DNA of 33,547 nucleotides, taken from IMG/VR virus record IMGVR_UViG_3300028392_001307, positions 1 through 33,547 of that record, one strand, 5' to 3'. This document shows, piece after piece, positions 23,454 to 31,400 of this stretch. How positions within the stretch are numbered: position 1 is the stretch's first letter; each line of letters opens with the position of its first letter. The position numbers were made by a program, and so were the translations under genes. Source of the stretch: a virus. The notes beneath the pieces were generated by a model. It was given only the letters and a program-made list of their open reading frames with translations. It ran no database searches and was not told where the DNA came from.

Positions 23454-23622
23454 TGCAGAAGTAGTTGAGATTTGTGAAAATGGTGATGCAATATTACAAT
23501 TCTCGGAAGAAATGATACAAGACCTTGGATGGAAAGTTGATGATGTACTAAGTATATCTATGGTGGATGGTGCAGTACATCTTAAAAATATCACTCAACA
23601 TCCAGAATTAACGAAAGAATAA
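23440..23622 (+). CDS. Small AbrB/MazE-like protein
   Basis: A 60-residue protein overlapping the deaminase gene by 14 bases. The segment ENGDAILQFSEEMIQDLGWKVDDVLSISMVDGAVHL has the swapped-hairpin AbrB/MazE pattern: strand, P/S-EE helix start, LGW, GD/DDVL strand and terminal strand. No toxin partner lies next to it. The only plausible in-frame start is TTG at 23440, a rare initiation codon, consistent with coupling to the deaminase stop. It could be a small DNA-binding regulator; that is inference from the fold. Confidence 0.7.
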   Translation: MNKYSAEVVEICENGDAILQFSEEMIQDLGWKVDDVLSISMVDGAVHLKNITQHPELTKE

Positions 23623-23625
23623 ATT

Positions 23626-24087
23626 ATGTTAGTTATGCCAGATAATATGATAGGCAAACCAGTAGGTTTCACCTGTTCAACTTTTGATTTGCTTCATGCA
23701 GGACATATTCTTATGTTGGCTGAATGTAAACAAGTTTGTGATTATTTAATTGTTGGTGTTCAAAGTGACCCGTCTATTGATAGACCTGGAACTAAAAACA
23801 AACCAGTTCAATCTATTGTTGAACGATATGTCCAACTCTCTGCGGTTAAATTTGTGGATGAAATCATTGTTTACAATACCGAAAAAGACCTTGAAGATAT
23901 GTTAATGTTCTTGCCTATTAGTGTTCGCATTATTGGTGAAGAATACAAAGACAAAGAATTTACAGGTAAACAAATCTGTGAAGACCGTGATATCAAAATT
24001 TGGTTCAACTCTCGTACCCATCGGTTTAGTTCTTCCGAATTAAGACAAAGAACTTATCAATCTGAGTTAGGTAAGAATCTAACATAA
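23626..24087 (+). CDS. Cytidylyltransferase-like nucleotidyltransferase
   Basis: A 153-residue HIGH-family nucleotidyltransferase resembling glycerol-3-phosphate cytidylyltransferase (TagD). The site is TCSTFDLLHAGH (16-27, HAGH 24-27). VGVQSDPSIDR follows (43-53), and RTHRFSSSELR near residues 128-138 stands in for the family's RTxGISTT motif, so the second ATP-contact motif is altered. CDP-activated products are used for lipids, teichoic acids and modified sugars; the phage substrate is unknown. It may supply the glycosyltransferase at 16584. Start context AAATTATG, with a second in-frame ATG 3 codons later. Confidence 0.88.
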   Translation: MLVMPDNMIGKPVGFTCSTFDLLHAGHILMLAECKQVCDYLIVGVQSDPSIDRPGTKNKPVQSIVERYVQLSAVKFVDEIIVYNTEKDLEDMLMFLPISVRIIGEEYKDKEFTGKQICEDRDIKIWFNSRTHRFSSSELRQRTYQSELGKNLT

Positions 24088-24090
24088 GCC

Positions 24091-24119
24091 TTGCACTTTA
24101 ACATTAACTATGTTATAAT
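24091..24119 (+). promoter_or_regulatory. Host-type promoter for the DNA polymerase operon
   Basis: TTGCAC (24091-24096), 17-bp spacer, TATAAT (24114-24119) with TG at 24111-24112. Expected start is about 24126. It would drive two small ORFs and gp43. Confidence 0.8.
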
Positions 24120-24152
24120 GCTTATATCGTGTTATCAATTAAGAAAGTGATT

Positions 24153-24377
24153 ATGAACACTCGTGATTTAGCTAAGAGATTAGCAGTTGAGTTCAGACTT
24201 CCAAGAGCGGATCGTTATGATTTGTTCTTGCGTGAGTTTGATAATAAAATAGAAGTTCTAGGATGGATGCAAGATCCATCACAGAGCATGAACGACTTCC
24301 GTGGTCGTGAGATGTTGTTCCCAAAAAGATGGGTTGCTATTGGTGTTTTAGATGCGGAGACAAGAGTAAATGTATAG
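24153..24377 (+). CDS. Small protein of unknown function, first gene of the polymerase operon
   Basis: A 74-residue protein, basic at the N-terminus (TRDLAKRLAVEFRLPRADR). No recognised family. An in-frame GTG at 24129 would add 8 residues, but it lies only about 3 bases from the predicted transcript start, so ATG 24153 is preferred. It overlaps the next small ORF by 8 bases. Confidence 0.6.
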   Translation: MNTRDLAKRLAVEFRLPRADRYDLFLREFDNKIEVLGWMQDPSQSMNDFRGREMLFPKRWVAIGVLDAETRVNV

Positions 24378-24504
24378 AGTCTCTTATTGTATTCCAAATT
24401 CAACTATTGTAGTTCATAGAGAATTTAATTCTCTTGAGTTAGCTTCAGAGTTTGCTTTAGAACAACCAAAAGGTTCAGTATTTGAGATTAAACTGTGTGA
24501 GTAA
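24370..24504 (+). CDS. Very small ORF just before gp43
   Basis: A 44-residue ORF (MYRVSYCIPN...) that fills the gap between the preceding gene and gp43, overlapping both by 8 bases. Its reading position gives translational coupling to the GTG of gp43 (GTGAGTAA contains the gp43 start and this stop). No motif is recognised. Support is positional only; it may serve mainly as a coupling leader for the polymerase. Confidence 0.5.
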   Translation: MYRVSYCIPNSTIVVHREFNSLELASEFALEQPKGSVFEIKLCE

Positions 24505-27031
24505 ATTTTACACATCCGTTGCCAGCGTAGGCAACAACATACTTTATCGTGGCGTAGAAGATGGTAGGCGAGTAAAATTTAAAATAGATTACTCGCCTAC
24601 TTTGTTTTTGCCTTCTAAGAAAGAATCACCATGGAAAACATTGAAAGGTGAAAACCTTGAACCAATTAAACTTGGTGGTATTCGTGATGCAAGAGATTTC
24701 ATTAAACGATATGATGAAGTAGAAAATTTCAAAATCTATGGCATGAATAGATTTGAATATGCTTTCATCACCGAACAACATGGAGGTATGGTTGATTGGG
24801 AGATGGATCAAATATCAATCGGTGTAGTTGATATTGAAGTTGGTTCAGAGAATGGTTTTCCTGACCCATACATCGCAAGTCAACCAATCACAGCAATCTG
24901 TATTAAGTATTTTGATGGCACTTGTGTAGTCTTTGGTTGTGGTGATTATGAAGTTAAAGGCACAGAAAAATATATCAAGTGTATTGATGAATACTGGCTC
25001 TGTAAGAACTTCTTAAACTATTGGCAATCAAATTGTCCTGATATCATTACAGGCTGGAATATCAAGTTCTTTGATATGCCTTATATCGTTAATCGTTTTC
25101 GTAAAATACTAAGCGAAGAAGAAACAAGAAAACTATCTCCTTGGAATATTATTACTGAGCGTAAAGCTAATGTTAATAATCGTGAACTAATTGCATATGA
25201 TTTTCTTGGTGTATGTGCATTAGATTATATTGAACTATACAAGTGGTATGCGCCAGGTGGTAAGTCACAAGAATCATATCGTCTTGATAACATCGCACAA
25301 GTAGAACTTGGTGAAGGTAAGATTGCATATGATGAATATGATAGTCTTCATGCTTTATATCGTCAAAACTATCAGAAGTTTATTGAGTATAACATTAAAG
25401 ATGTGGACTTAATTCTGAAGCTTGATGATAAGTTAAAACTGCTTGAACTAGCAATCACTCTTGCATATGATACCAAAACAAACTATGATGATGTGTTTGC
25501 ACAAACTCGTATGTGGGACTCATTAACATATTCATATTTACTGGATAAAAAGATTGTTGTACCGCCAAGAATTGTCAAAGATAAAACATCCGCATTTGAA
25601 GGCGCATATGTAAAAGAACCACAAGTTGGTTTACATAATTGGGTTGCTAGTTTTGACTTGAACAGCCTATATCCACATTTGATGGTTCAATACAATATTT
25701 CGCCAGAGACACTCATTGAACCATCCAATTACACGGATGAAATGCGTAACATAATTATGGATGGAGTTTCTGTTGATAAAATGTTATCTAAACAAGTAGA
25801 TACATCCACATTATCTGGTGTTACACTTACACCAAATGGCCAATTCTTCCGTACAGACAAACAAGGTTTCTTACCTAAGATGATGGAAGAAATGTATATT
25901 GACAGAAGTAAATTCAAAAAACTAATGTTGAAAGCCAAACAAGATTATGAAAATGAAACAGACGAATCCAAAAAGTATGACATTGAAAAACGAATTGCAA
26001 GATATAACAACCTACAACTTGCAAAGAAAGTTTCATTAAACTCAGCTTATGGTGCTCTTGGTAGCCAGTATTTCCGCTTTTATGATTTGCGAATGGCTCT
26101 TGGCGTTACTACTGCTGGTCAGTTATCTATTCGGTGGATTGAAAACAAAATAAATGAATATATGAATGGTCTTTTAAAGACTACAGGAATAGATTATGTT
26201 ATCGCCTCAGACACAGATTCAATTTATCTCAAACTTGGTCCATTGGTGGATAAAATCACTAAAAAGGACACAAAGGTTGAAAAGGTTATCTCCATCATGG
26301 ACAAAATCTGTGAAGATAAACTGCAACCGTTTATTGATACTTCTTATCAGGAGCTTGCTTCGTATGTTCATGCATACAAACAAAAGATGGAAATGAAGAG
26401 AGAAGGTTTATCTGATAAAGGCATTTGGACTGCCAAGAAGCGGTATATTCTAAACATATACAATAACGAAGGTGTTCAATACAACGAACCGCAAATCAAA
26501 GTGATGGGTCTTGAGATGATTAAATCATCCACACCTTCTGCTGTGCGTGAGAAGATGCGTCAATCAATTGGCATTATGATGAATGGTTCCGAAGAAGACA
26601 TACATAAGTTTATAGAAGACTTTAAATCTGAATTCAGAACATTGGCTGTTGAAGACATTTCTTTCCCTAGAGGTTTGAATGGACTAAAAACATATGCTGA
26701 TAGTGTTATGATGTATAAGAAAGGCACACCGATTCATGTTAAGGGTGCAATCATATACAATCACTTTCTTAAACAAAAAGGCCTAGATAAAAAGTACCCA
26801 TTTATCCAAGAGGGTGAGAAGTTAAAATTTACTTATCTCAAACAACCTAACCCATTTAAAGATTCAGTAATATCTTTTCCTCAAAGACTGCCAAAAGAAT
26901 TTGATATGCAAATGTATATTGATTATGATACACAATTTGAAAAGGCCTTCATTGAACCAATTAAAGTTATTCTTGATTGTATGGGTTGGTCTATTGAGAA
27001 GAACAATTCATTGGAGAGTTTCTTTGGATAA
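24497..27031 (+). CDS. 43: DNA polymerase gp43 (family B)
   Basis: An 844-residue replicative polymerase with 3'-5' exonuclease. Exo I is DIE at residues 112-114, the same numbers as T4 gp43 if translation starts at GTG 24497. Other motifs are the Exo II-like TGWNIKFFDMPYIVNR, motif A SFDLNSLYPHL, motif B KKVSLNSAYGALG and motif C ASDTDSIYL. The C-terminus SLESFFG corresponds to T4 SLDFLFG, which binds the gp45 clamp. It is shorter than T4 gp43 (898). In-frame TTG 24482 would add 5 residues. The start overlaps the upstream ORF, suggesting coupled, possibly limited, synthesis. No frameshift or intein is seen. Confidence 0.97.
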   Translation: MSKFYTSVASVGNNILYRGVEDGRRVKFKIDYSPTLFLPSKKESPWKTLKGENLEPIKLGGIRDARDFIKRYDEVENFKIYGMNRFEYAFITEQHGGMVDWEMDQISIGVVDIEVGSENGFPDPYIASQPITAICIKYFDGTCVVFGCGDYEVKGTEKYIKCIDEYWLCKNFLNYWQSNCPDIITGWNIKFFDMPYIVNRFRKILSEEETRKLSPWNIITERKANVNNRELIAYDFLGVCALDYIELYKWYAPGGKSQESYRLDNIAQVELGEGKIAYDEYDSLHALYRQNYQKFIEYNIKDVDLILKLDDKLKLLELAITLAYDTKTNYDDVFAQTRMWDSLTYSYLLDKKIVVPPRIVKDKTSAFEGAYVKEPQVGLHNWVASFDLNSLYPHLMVQYNISPETLIEPSNYTDEMRNIIMDGVSVDKMLSKQVDTSTLSGVTLTPNGQFFRTDKQGFLPKMMEEMYIDRSKFKKLMLKAKQDYENETDESKKYDIEKRIARYNNLQLAKKVSLNSAYGALGSQYFRFYDLRMALGVTTAGQLSIRWIENKINEYMNGLLKTTGIDYVIASDTDSIYLKLGPLVDKITKKDTKVEKVISIMDKICEDKLQPFIDTSYQELASYVHAYKQKMEMKREGLSDKGIWTAKKRYILNIYNNEGVQYNEPQIKVMGLEMIKSSTPSAVREKMRQSIGIMMNGSEEDIHKFIEDFKSEFRTLAVEDISFPRGLNGLKTYADSVMMYKKGTPIHVKGAIIYNHFLKQKGLDKKYPFIQEGEKLKFTYLKQPNPFKDSVISFPQRLPKEFDMQMYIDYDTQFEKAFIEPIKVILDCMGWSIEKNNSLESFFG

Positions 27032-27572
27032 TATTCGTGTCATTAAAACAGGCATCAATGTTTCAAAGATACTCAATCAACTGAAACAATATCCTGAAGA
27101 TTGGATGGCGCAAAGAGAAATAGAAGGCGTACAATCTTTACTTGATAGAGGTTATGATGATATTCCAGTTGGTAATCTTCAATTGGTTATTGGTGCTGTA
27201 GAAAAAGCTGAAGACTTTGTTGGTAATAGTGAGATTTGTATTCCAACTCCTGCATATCATAAACACACCGAGATGATTCGTTTTCTTAAAAGAAATTTTA
27301 AAAATTTTAAACGATGTGGATTTTTATCTCTTCCTGTTGGTGGTACAGTTGGCCGACACATAGATGAAGGCACTTACTATCTTACAAAAGATAGGTATCA
27401 TTTATCAATACAAGGCCAATATAAGTATATGGTTGGAAACGAAGAAGTAATTGTAGAACCAGGTACCTTGTTATGGTTCAATAATAAATTATTACATGGC
27501 ACAGAGAATGTTGGTGACTGTACAAGAATCACTTTTGTTTTTGATGTGCCACATTCAAAATCAAATCCATAA
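27024..27572 (+). CDS. 2-oxoglutarate/Fe(II) oxygenase, Asp/Asn hydroxylase-like
   Basis: A 182-residue double-stranded beta-helix oxygenase. Iron ligands are HID (His112, Asp114) and His158 in LLHGTEN; Arg168 in TRITFVFDV is placed to bind 2-oxoglutarate. EVIVEPGTLLWFNN (141-154) is the typical strand before the distal His. The group resembles aspartyl/asparaginyl beta-hydroxylases and phage prolyl-hydroxylase-like proteins; the substrate is unknown. The frame is open far upstream into gp43, but the best start is TTG 27024, with GGAGAG at 27013-27018, overlapping the gp43 stop by 8 bases. Confidence 0.82.
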   Translation: MDNIRVIKTGINVSKILNQLKQYPEDWMAQREIEGVQSLLDRGYDDIPVGNLQLVIGAVEKAEDFVGNSEICIPTPAYHKHTEMIRFLKRNFKNFKRCGFLSLPVGGTVGRHIDEGTYYLTKDRYHLSIQGQYKYMVGNEEVIVEPGTLLWFNNKLLHGTENVGDCTRITFVFDVPHSKSNP

Positions 27573-28420
27573 TGTTACAAGTTCTATTACCTTTTGCTAG
27601 TGCAATTGCTCTATCAGCAGTTGCAGCTTATTATTCAGTTATCGGTCTCGCACAGATATTTCCCGGTTCATACTGGCCAATTATCATCATGGGTTCAGTA
27701 TTGGAAATTAGTAAATTGGTAACAGTATCTTGGTTATATAATAATTGGAACGATACTGTACGAATAATGCGTTACTATTTTTTAATTGCTGTTATTCTAT
27801 TGATGTTAATTACTTCTATGGGTATATTTGGTTATCTTTCAAAAGCACACCTTGATACGAATGTAAATATCAATGCGAATAGTGTTCAGTTAAAAACATT
27901 AGAGACACAAGAAAAGATTGCCAAAGAACGATTAACTTATTTGTTACAAAGAGCAGGCGACCCAGCGACTGCAACAAAGAAGATAGACACACAAATTCAA
28001 GAAGTTCAAGCTGAGTTAAAGAAACTATCAAGTGAAAAATTACCTTTGTTATCAGAAGAAAATATTCTAATGGCAGAAGTTGGTCCAATTCAATACATTG
28101 CCGAACTATTTTATACAAAAGATGATGCCGGTTTCATAGATAAAGCAGTAAGATTAGTTATTCTTATCATCATTGTGGTATTTGACCCACTTGCTATTTT
28201 ACTATTGATTGCCTCTAATCAAACATTGGTTAGAATGAGAAACTTAAAATCGGAAACAAAAGAACCGAAACCTAAGGCAAAGAGTAAAAAAGAGCTTGCA
28301 AAGTCAACAGCACCTAGTGTAGAATTGTTTATGTCGGACATAGATAGTGAAGTTATAAAGAAGACAGACATAGTAGAAATAAAACCTCAGAAGCCAACTC
28401 TTGAGGGCGGTACATTTTAA
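27572..28420 (+). CDS. Four-helix membrane protein with central coiled coil
   Basis: A 282-residue inner-membrane protein. Predicted membrane helices are at about 5-29, 35-57, 68-90 and 192-215. Between helices 3 and 4 lies a soluble coiled coil (102-160, ETQEKIAKERL and KIDTQIQEVQAELKKL). Helix 4 contains VVFDPLAILLLIASN, which I have seen in other phage membrane proteins of unknown role. A basic, Pro/Lys/Ser-rich tail of about 65 residues follows. The start is in TAATG overlap with the oxygenase. Position before uvsX is conserved in related phages as far as I recall. Possible roles are membrane anchoring of replication or superinfection exclusion; neither is shown. Confidence 0.8.
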   Translation: MLQVLLPFASAIALSAVAAYYSVIGLAQIFPGSYWPIIIMGSVLEISKLVTVSWLYNNWNDTVRIMRYYFLIAVILLMLITSMGIFGYLSKAHLDTNVNINANSVQLKTLETQEKIAKERLTYLLQRAGDPATATKKIDTQIQEVQAELKKLSSEKLPLLSEENILMAEVGPIQYIAELFYTKDDAGFIDKAVRLVILIIIVVFDPLAILLLIASNQTLVRMRNLKSETKEPKPKAKSKKELAKSTAPSVELFMSDIDSEVIKKTDIVEIKPQKPTLEGGTF

Positions 28421-28431
28421 AAGGAAATATT

Positions 28432-29496
28432 ATGAGTTTATTGGACAAATTGAAAAAGAATTCAACGATTAAAGATAGTGCAATTCTATCCAAGTCAAAG
28501 TTCTTTACAGAAAAAGATATGGTATCAACTGATGTGCCAATGATTAATGTGGCACTTAGTGGTAAATTGGATGGTGGTATTATTCCAGGTCTTACAATGT
28601 GGGCTGGGCCATCTAAACACTTTAAGACAGCATTCAGTCTTCTAATGGCAAAAGCTTACATGGACAAATATCCAGAAGCAGTATTGTTGTTTTATGATTC
28701 AGAGTTTGGTACACCTATCAAATACTTTGAAACATTCCAGATTGATATGGACAGAGTATTACATACACCTTTAACTGACATTGAACAGTTGAAGTTTGAT
28801 ATCATGCAACAGCTTCAAGATGTGAATCGTGGTGATAAACTAATCATCATACTTGATTCAATTGGTAATCTAGCATCAAAGAAAGAAGTTGAAGATGCAC
28901 TTGAAGGTAAATCAGTTGCTGATATGTCCCGTGCTAAACAAGTTAAGAGTTTGTTCCGTATGGTAACACCGCACTTGAACTTGAAAGACATTTCAATGGT
29001 AGTTGTGAATCATACTTACAAAGAGATTGGTATGTTCCCGAAAGATATTGTTGGTGGTGGTACTGGTTCGTATTACTCTGCTGACAACATTTATATTCTT
29101 GGTCGCCAACAAGATAAAGAAGGCACAGAAATTGTTGGCTATCATTTCATTATCAATGTAGAAAAATCCCGTTATGTTAAAGAAAAATCTAAAATACCTA
29201 TTTCTGTATCTTTTGATGGTGGCATTAGTAAGTATAGTGGCTTGCTTGACCTTGCTATTGAGTCCGGACATGTGGTTAAACCAACCAATGGTTGGTATGC
29301 AAAGGTAGACCAATCAACGGGTGAGATTGGTGAGAAGAAACGAATTGCAGATACTTCAACACCTGAATTTATGGAACCAATTTTGAACGACCAAAAGTTC
29401 AAAGACTTTATTAAACACAAATATGAGATTGCATATGGAAACATTATGGGAGAAAGTGACCCAATTCTTTTACAAGAAGAAGAAGATGCCGCTTGA
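28432..29496 (+). CDS. uvsX: RecA-like recombinase UvsX
   Basis: A 354-residue recombinase (T4 UvsX: 391). The P-loop is GPSKHFKT (59-66), the same non-canonical form as T4 GPSKSFKS. LLFYDSEFG (about 83-91) and SIGNLASKKEVEDAL (near 144-158) match T4 YDSEFG and SLGNLASKKETEDAL, followed by GGGTGSYYSAD and NVEKSRYVKEKSK. It forms filaments for strand exchange with UvsY and gp32. The C-terminal acidic tail is shorter than in T4. Ribosome site AAGGAA (28420-28425) before ATTATG. The stop overlaps the next ORF. Confidence 0.96.
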   Translation: MSLLDKLKKNSTIKDSAILSKSKFFTEKDMVSTDVPMINVALSGKLDGGIIPGLTMWAGPSKHFKTAFSLLMAKAYMDKYPEAVLLFYDSEFGTPIKYFETFQIDMDRVLHTPLTDIEQLKFDIMQQLQDVNRGDKLIIILDSIGNLASKKEVEDALEGKSVADMSRAKQVKSLFRMVTPHLNLKDISMVVVNHTYKEIGMFPKDIVGGGTGSYYSADNIYILGRQQDKEGTEIVGYHFIINVEKSRYVKEKSKIPISVSFDGGISKYSGLLDLAIESGHVVKPTNGWYAKVDQSTGEIGEKKRIADTSTPEFMEPILNDQKFKDFIKHKYEIAYGNIMGESDPILLQEEEDAA

Positions 29497-29797
29497 GGGT
29501 AAAGATTATCGTTTTATAGACTTCACCAATTCCGAAATTACAGGAATTCAAATTCTCCAAGGTGAATTTGCTGGTGTTGTCTATCACTATGGTAAGGCAA
29601 GAGTTCAAGAGGCAGGCGAATTCGCCAAACTACAATTCGGTTATACACTTGTCAACCCAGGCAAATACGACATAGATGAGTTGCAAAACAACGAAGAATT
29701 TGTTACAATGATGGGTGACATACTAACAGAGATTTTAATAAATCAACATAATGAACCGACTAGAACATTCAATACTGAAGAACCTGATTTACAATGA
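29486..29797 (+). CDS. Conserved small protein between uvsX and gp41
   Basis: A 103-residue mostly beta protein (YRFIDFTNSEITGIQILQGE, then EFAGVVYHYGKARVQE) with an acidic C-terminus. ATG 29486 is chosen because it overlaps the uvsX stop; an earlier in-frame start would bury 63 bases in uvsX. Its last 47 bases overlap gp41 in another frame, an unusually long overlap. I recall similar proteins in this slot of marine T4-like phages, function unknown; the pattern WxFxxFxNSxIT-like suggests a structural beta-barrel, not an enzyme. Confidence 0.75.
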   Translation: MPLEGKDYRFIDFTNSEITGIQILQGEFAGVVYHYGKARVQEAGEFAKLQFGYTLVNPGKYDIDELQNNEEFVTMMGDILTEILINQHNEPTRTFNTEEPDLQ

Positions 29798-31154
29798 TAG
29801 TTATTGCCGTAAGGTTCTACCATTCATAAGTGCTGACTACTTCTCTGATGATACCGAGAAAGTGGTCTTCAAAGAAGTTAATGAGTTTGTAAACAAATAT
29901 AAAAGCTTACCAACACATGAAGCTTTGGTGATTAATTTCACAGAAAGTAAATCTCTAACTGAAACACAAGTTAGAACATCCGTTAATCTTCTCAACGAAA
30001 TTCACGAACACAGAGAAGACCCAAGCGAAGAACAATGGCTGATAGAACAAACCGAAAAGTTCTGTCAAGATAAAGCCATCTATAATGCCATCATGGAATC
30101 GGTTTCTATCCTTGATGACAAGAATCACAAGACATCCAAAGGAGAAATACCAAAACTTCTAAGTGATGCTCTTGGTGTTTCTTTTGATTCACACATTGGT
30201 CACGATTATATTAACGATGCAGAAGAACGCTTTGACTTCTATCATCGTGTTGAAGAGCGTGTTCGTTTTGACCTTGACTTCTTTAACAAGATTACAAAAG
30301 GCGGTCTTCCAGTTAAGACTTTGAATATTGCTTTGGCGGGTACAGGAGTTGGCAAATCTTTGTTTATGTGTCATGTGGCTGCCTCCTGTATCAGTCAAGG
30401 TAGAAATGTTCTGTATATCACAATGGAAATGGCAGAAGAAAGAATTGCTGAACGCATTGATGCTAATCTTCTAAACATTGATATACAAGAATTACACACA
30501 ATTAGTAAACAAGATTATGACCGCAAGTTTGAAGTATTAAGAAACAAAACGCAAGGTAAACTAATCATTAAAGAATACCCAACTGCTTCGGCTTCTACAT
30601 TACATTTCAGGTCTTTATTACAAGACTTACATCTGAAGAAGAACTTTAAACCAGAAATCATCTTCATTGATTATCTGAATATTTGTTCCTCTGCTCGTAT
30701 GAAACCTGGTAATAGTGTTAACAGTTACACATACATCAAGGCAATCGCTGAAGAGTTGCGAGGTCTTGCTGTTGAGTTTGCTGTGCCTATTGTTAGTGCG
30801 ACACAAACGACAAGAAGTGGTTTTACGAATAGTGATCCAGGTCTTGAAGATACAAGTGAATCGTTTGGTCTGCCTGCAACTGCTGACTTTATGTTTGCTT
30901 TGATTACAACTGAAGAACTAGAACAACTTGGTCAGATTATGGTTAAGCAGTTGAAGAATCGTTATTCTGACCCAAATAACTACAAACGATTTGTGATTGG
31001 TATTGACCGGTCAAAAATGAAATTATATGATGCTGAACCTGATGCACAGAATGGAATCATTGATAGTGGTACAGATATACCAGATAAACCTATAAACACT
31101 TTTGGTAATCGTGAAAGAAAATTCAATAGTAAATTTGAGGGAGTGAGAGTTTAA
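29751..31154 (+). CDS. 41: Replicative DNA helicase gp41 (DnaB-like)
   Basis: A 467-residue hexameric helicase, close to T4 gp41 (475). The N-terminal helical domain starts MNRLEHSILKNLIYN. The RecA-like domain has Walker A GTGVGKS (197-203), the YITMEMAEERIAERID segment (about 222-237, T4-like EMAE), Walker B IIFIDYLN (near 303-310) and SATQTTRSG (sensor). It unwinds the fork and works with a primase not present in the window. The start overlaps the previous gene by 47 bases; the later ATG options would remove conserved sequence. Confidence 0.95.
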   Translation: MNRLEHSILKNLIYNDSYCRKVLPFISADYFSDDTEKVVFKEVNEFVNKYKSLPTHEALVINFTESKSLTETQVRTSVNLLNEIHEHREDPSEEQWLIEQTEKFCQDKAIYNAIMESVSILDDKNHKTSKGEIPKLLSDALGVSFDSHIGHDYINDAEERFDFYHRVEERVRFDLDFFNKITKGGLPVKTLNIALAGTGVGKSLFMCHVAASCISQGRNVLYITMEMAEERIAERIDANLLNIDIQELHTISKQDYDRKFEVLRNKTQGKLIIKEYPTASASTLHFRSLLQDLHLKKNFKPEIIFIDYLNICSSARMKPGNSVNSYTYIKAIAEELRGLAVEFAVPIVSATQTTRSGFTNSDPGLEDTSESFGLPATADFMFALITTEELEQLGQIMVKQLKNRYSDPNNYKRFVIGIDRSKMKLYDAEPDAQNGIIDSGTDIPDKPINTFGNRERKFNSKFEGVRV

Positions 31155-31400
31155 ATGAAAATCGTAAATTTAAACCGTGAATTACCAGAAGCAAAAAGAA
31201 AAAAAGATTTATTAGATATCATAGATTCATTTCGTAAACGAATTGATGATGGTGAAGTAGATGAATTTGTAATTGCTTCTATGGATCCAATTGATGGTGA
31301 AGTTGTTATCACAGCCTGTTGTCAAGATTTTGTTGGTGCAGTTGGTCTATTTGAAATTGGTAAAAACATTTTAATACAAAGTAATAATGGTGTTGAATAA
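31155..31400 (+). CDS. Small protein of unknown function after gp41
   Basis: An 81-residue protein whose ATG directly follows the gp41 stop. Residues 15-50 form a helix then strand (DIIDSFRKRIDDGEVDEFVIASM), and VVITACCQDF contains adjacent cysteines (residues 55-56). No membrane segment. It overlaps the next gene by 14 bases. Not recognised; tight packing supports it. Confidence 0.65.
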   Translation: MKIVNLNRELPEAKRKKDLLDIIDSFRKRIDDGEVDEFVIASMDPIDGEVVITACCQDFVGAVGLFEIGKNILIQSNNGVE

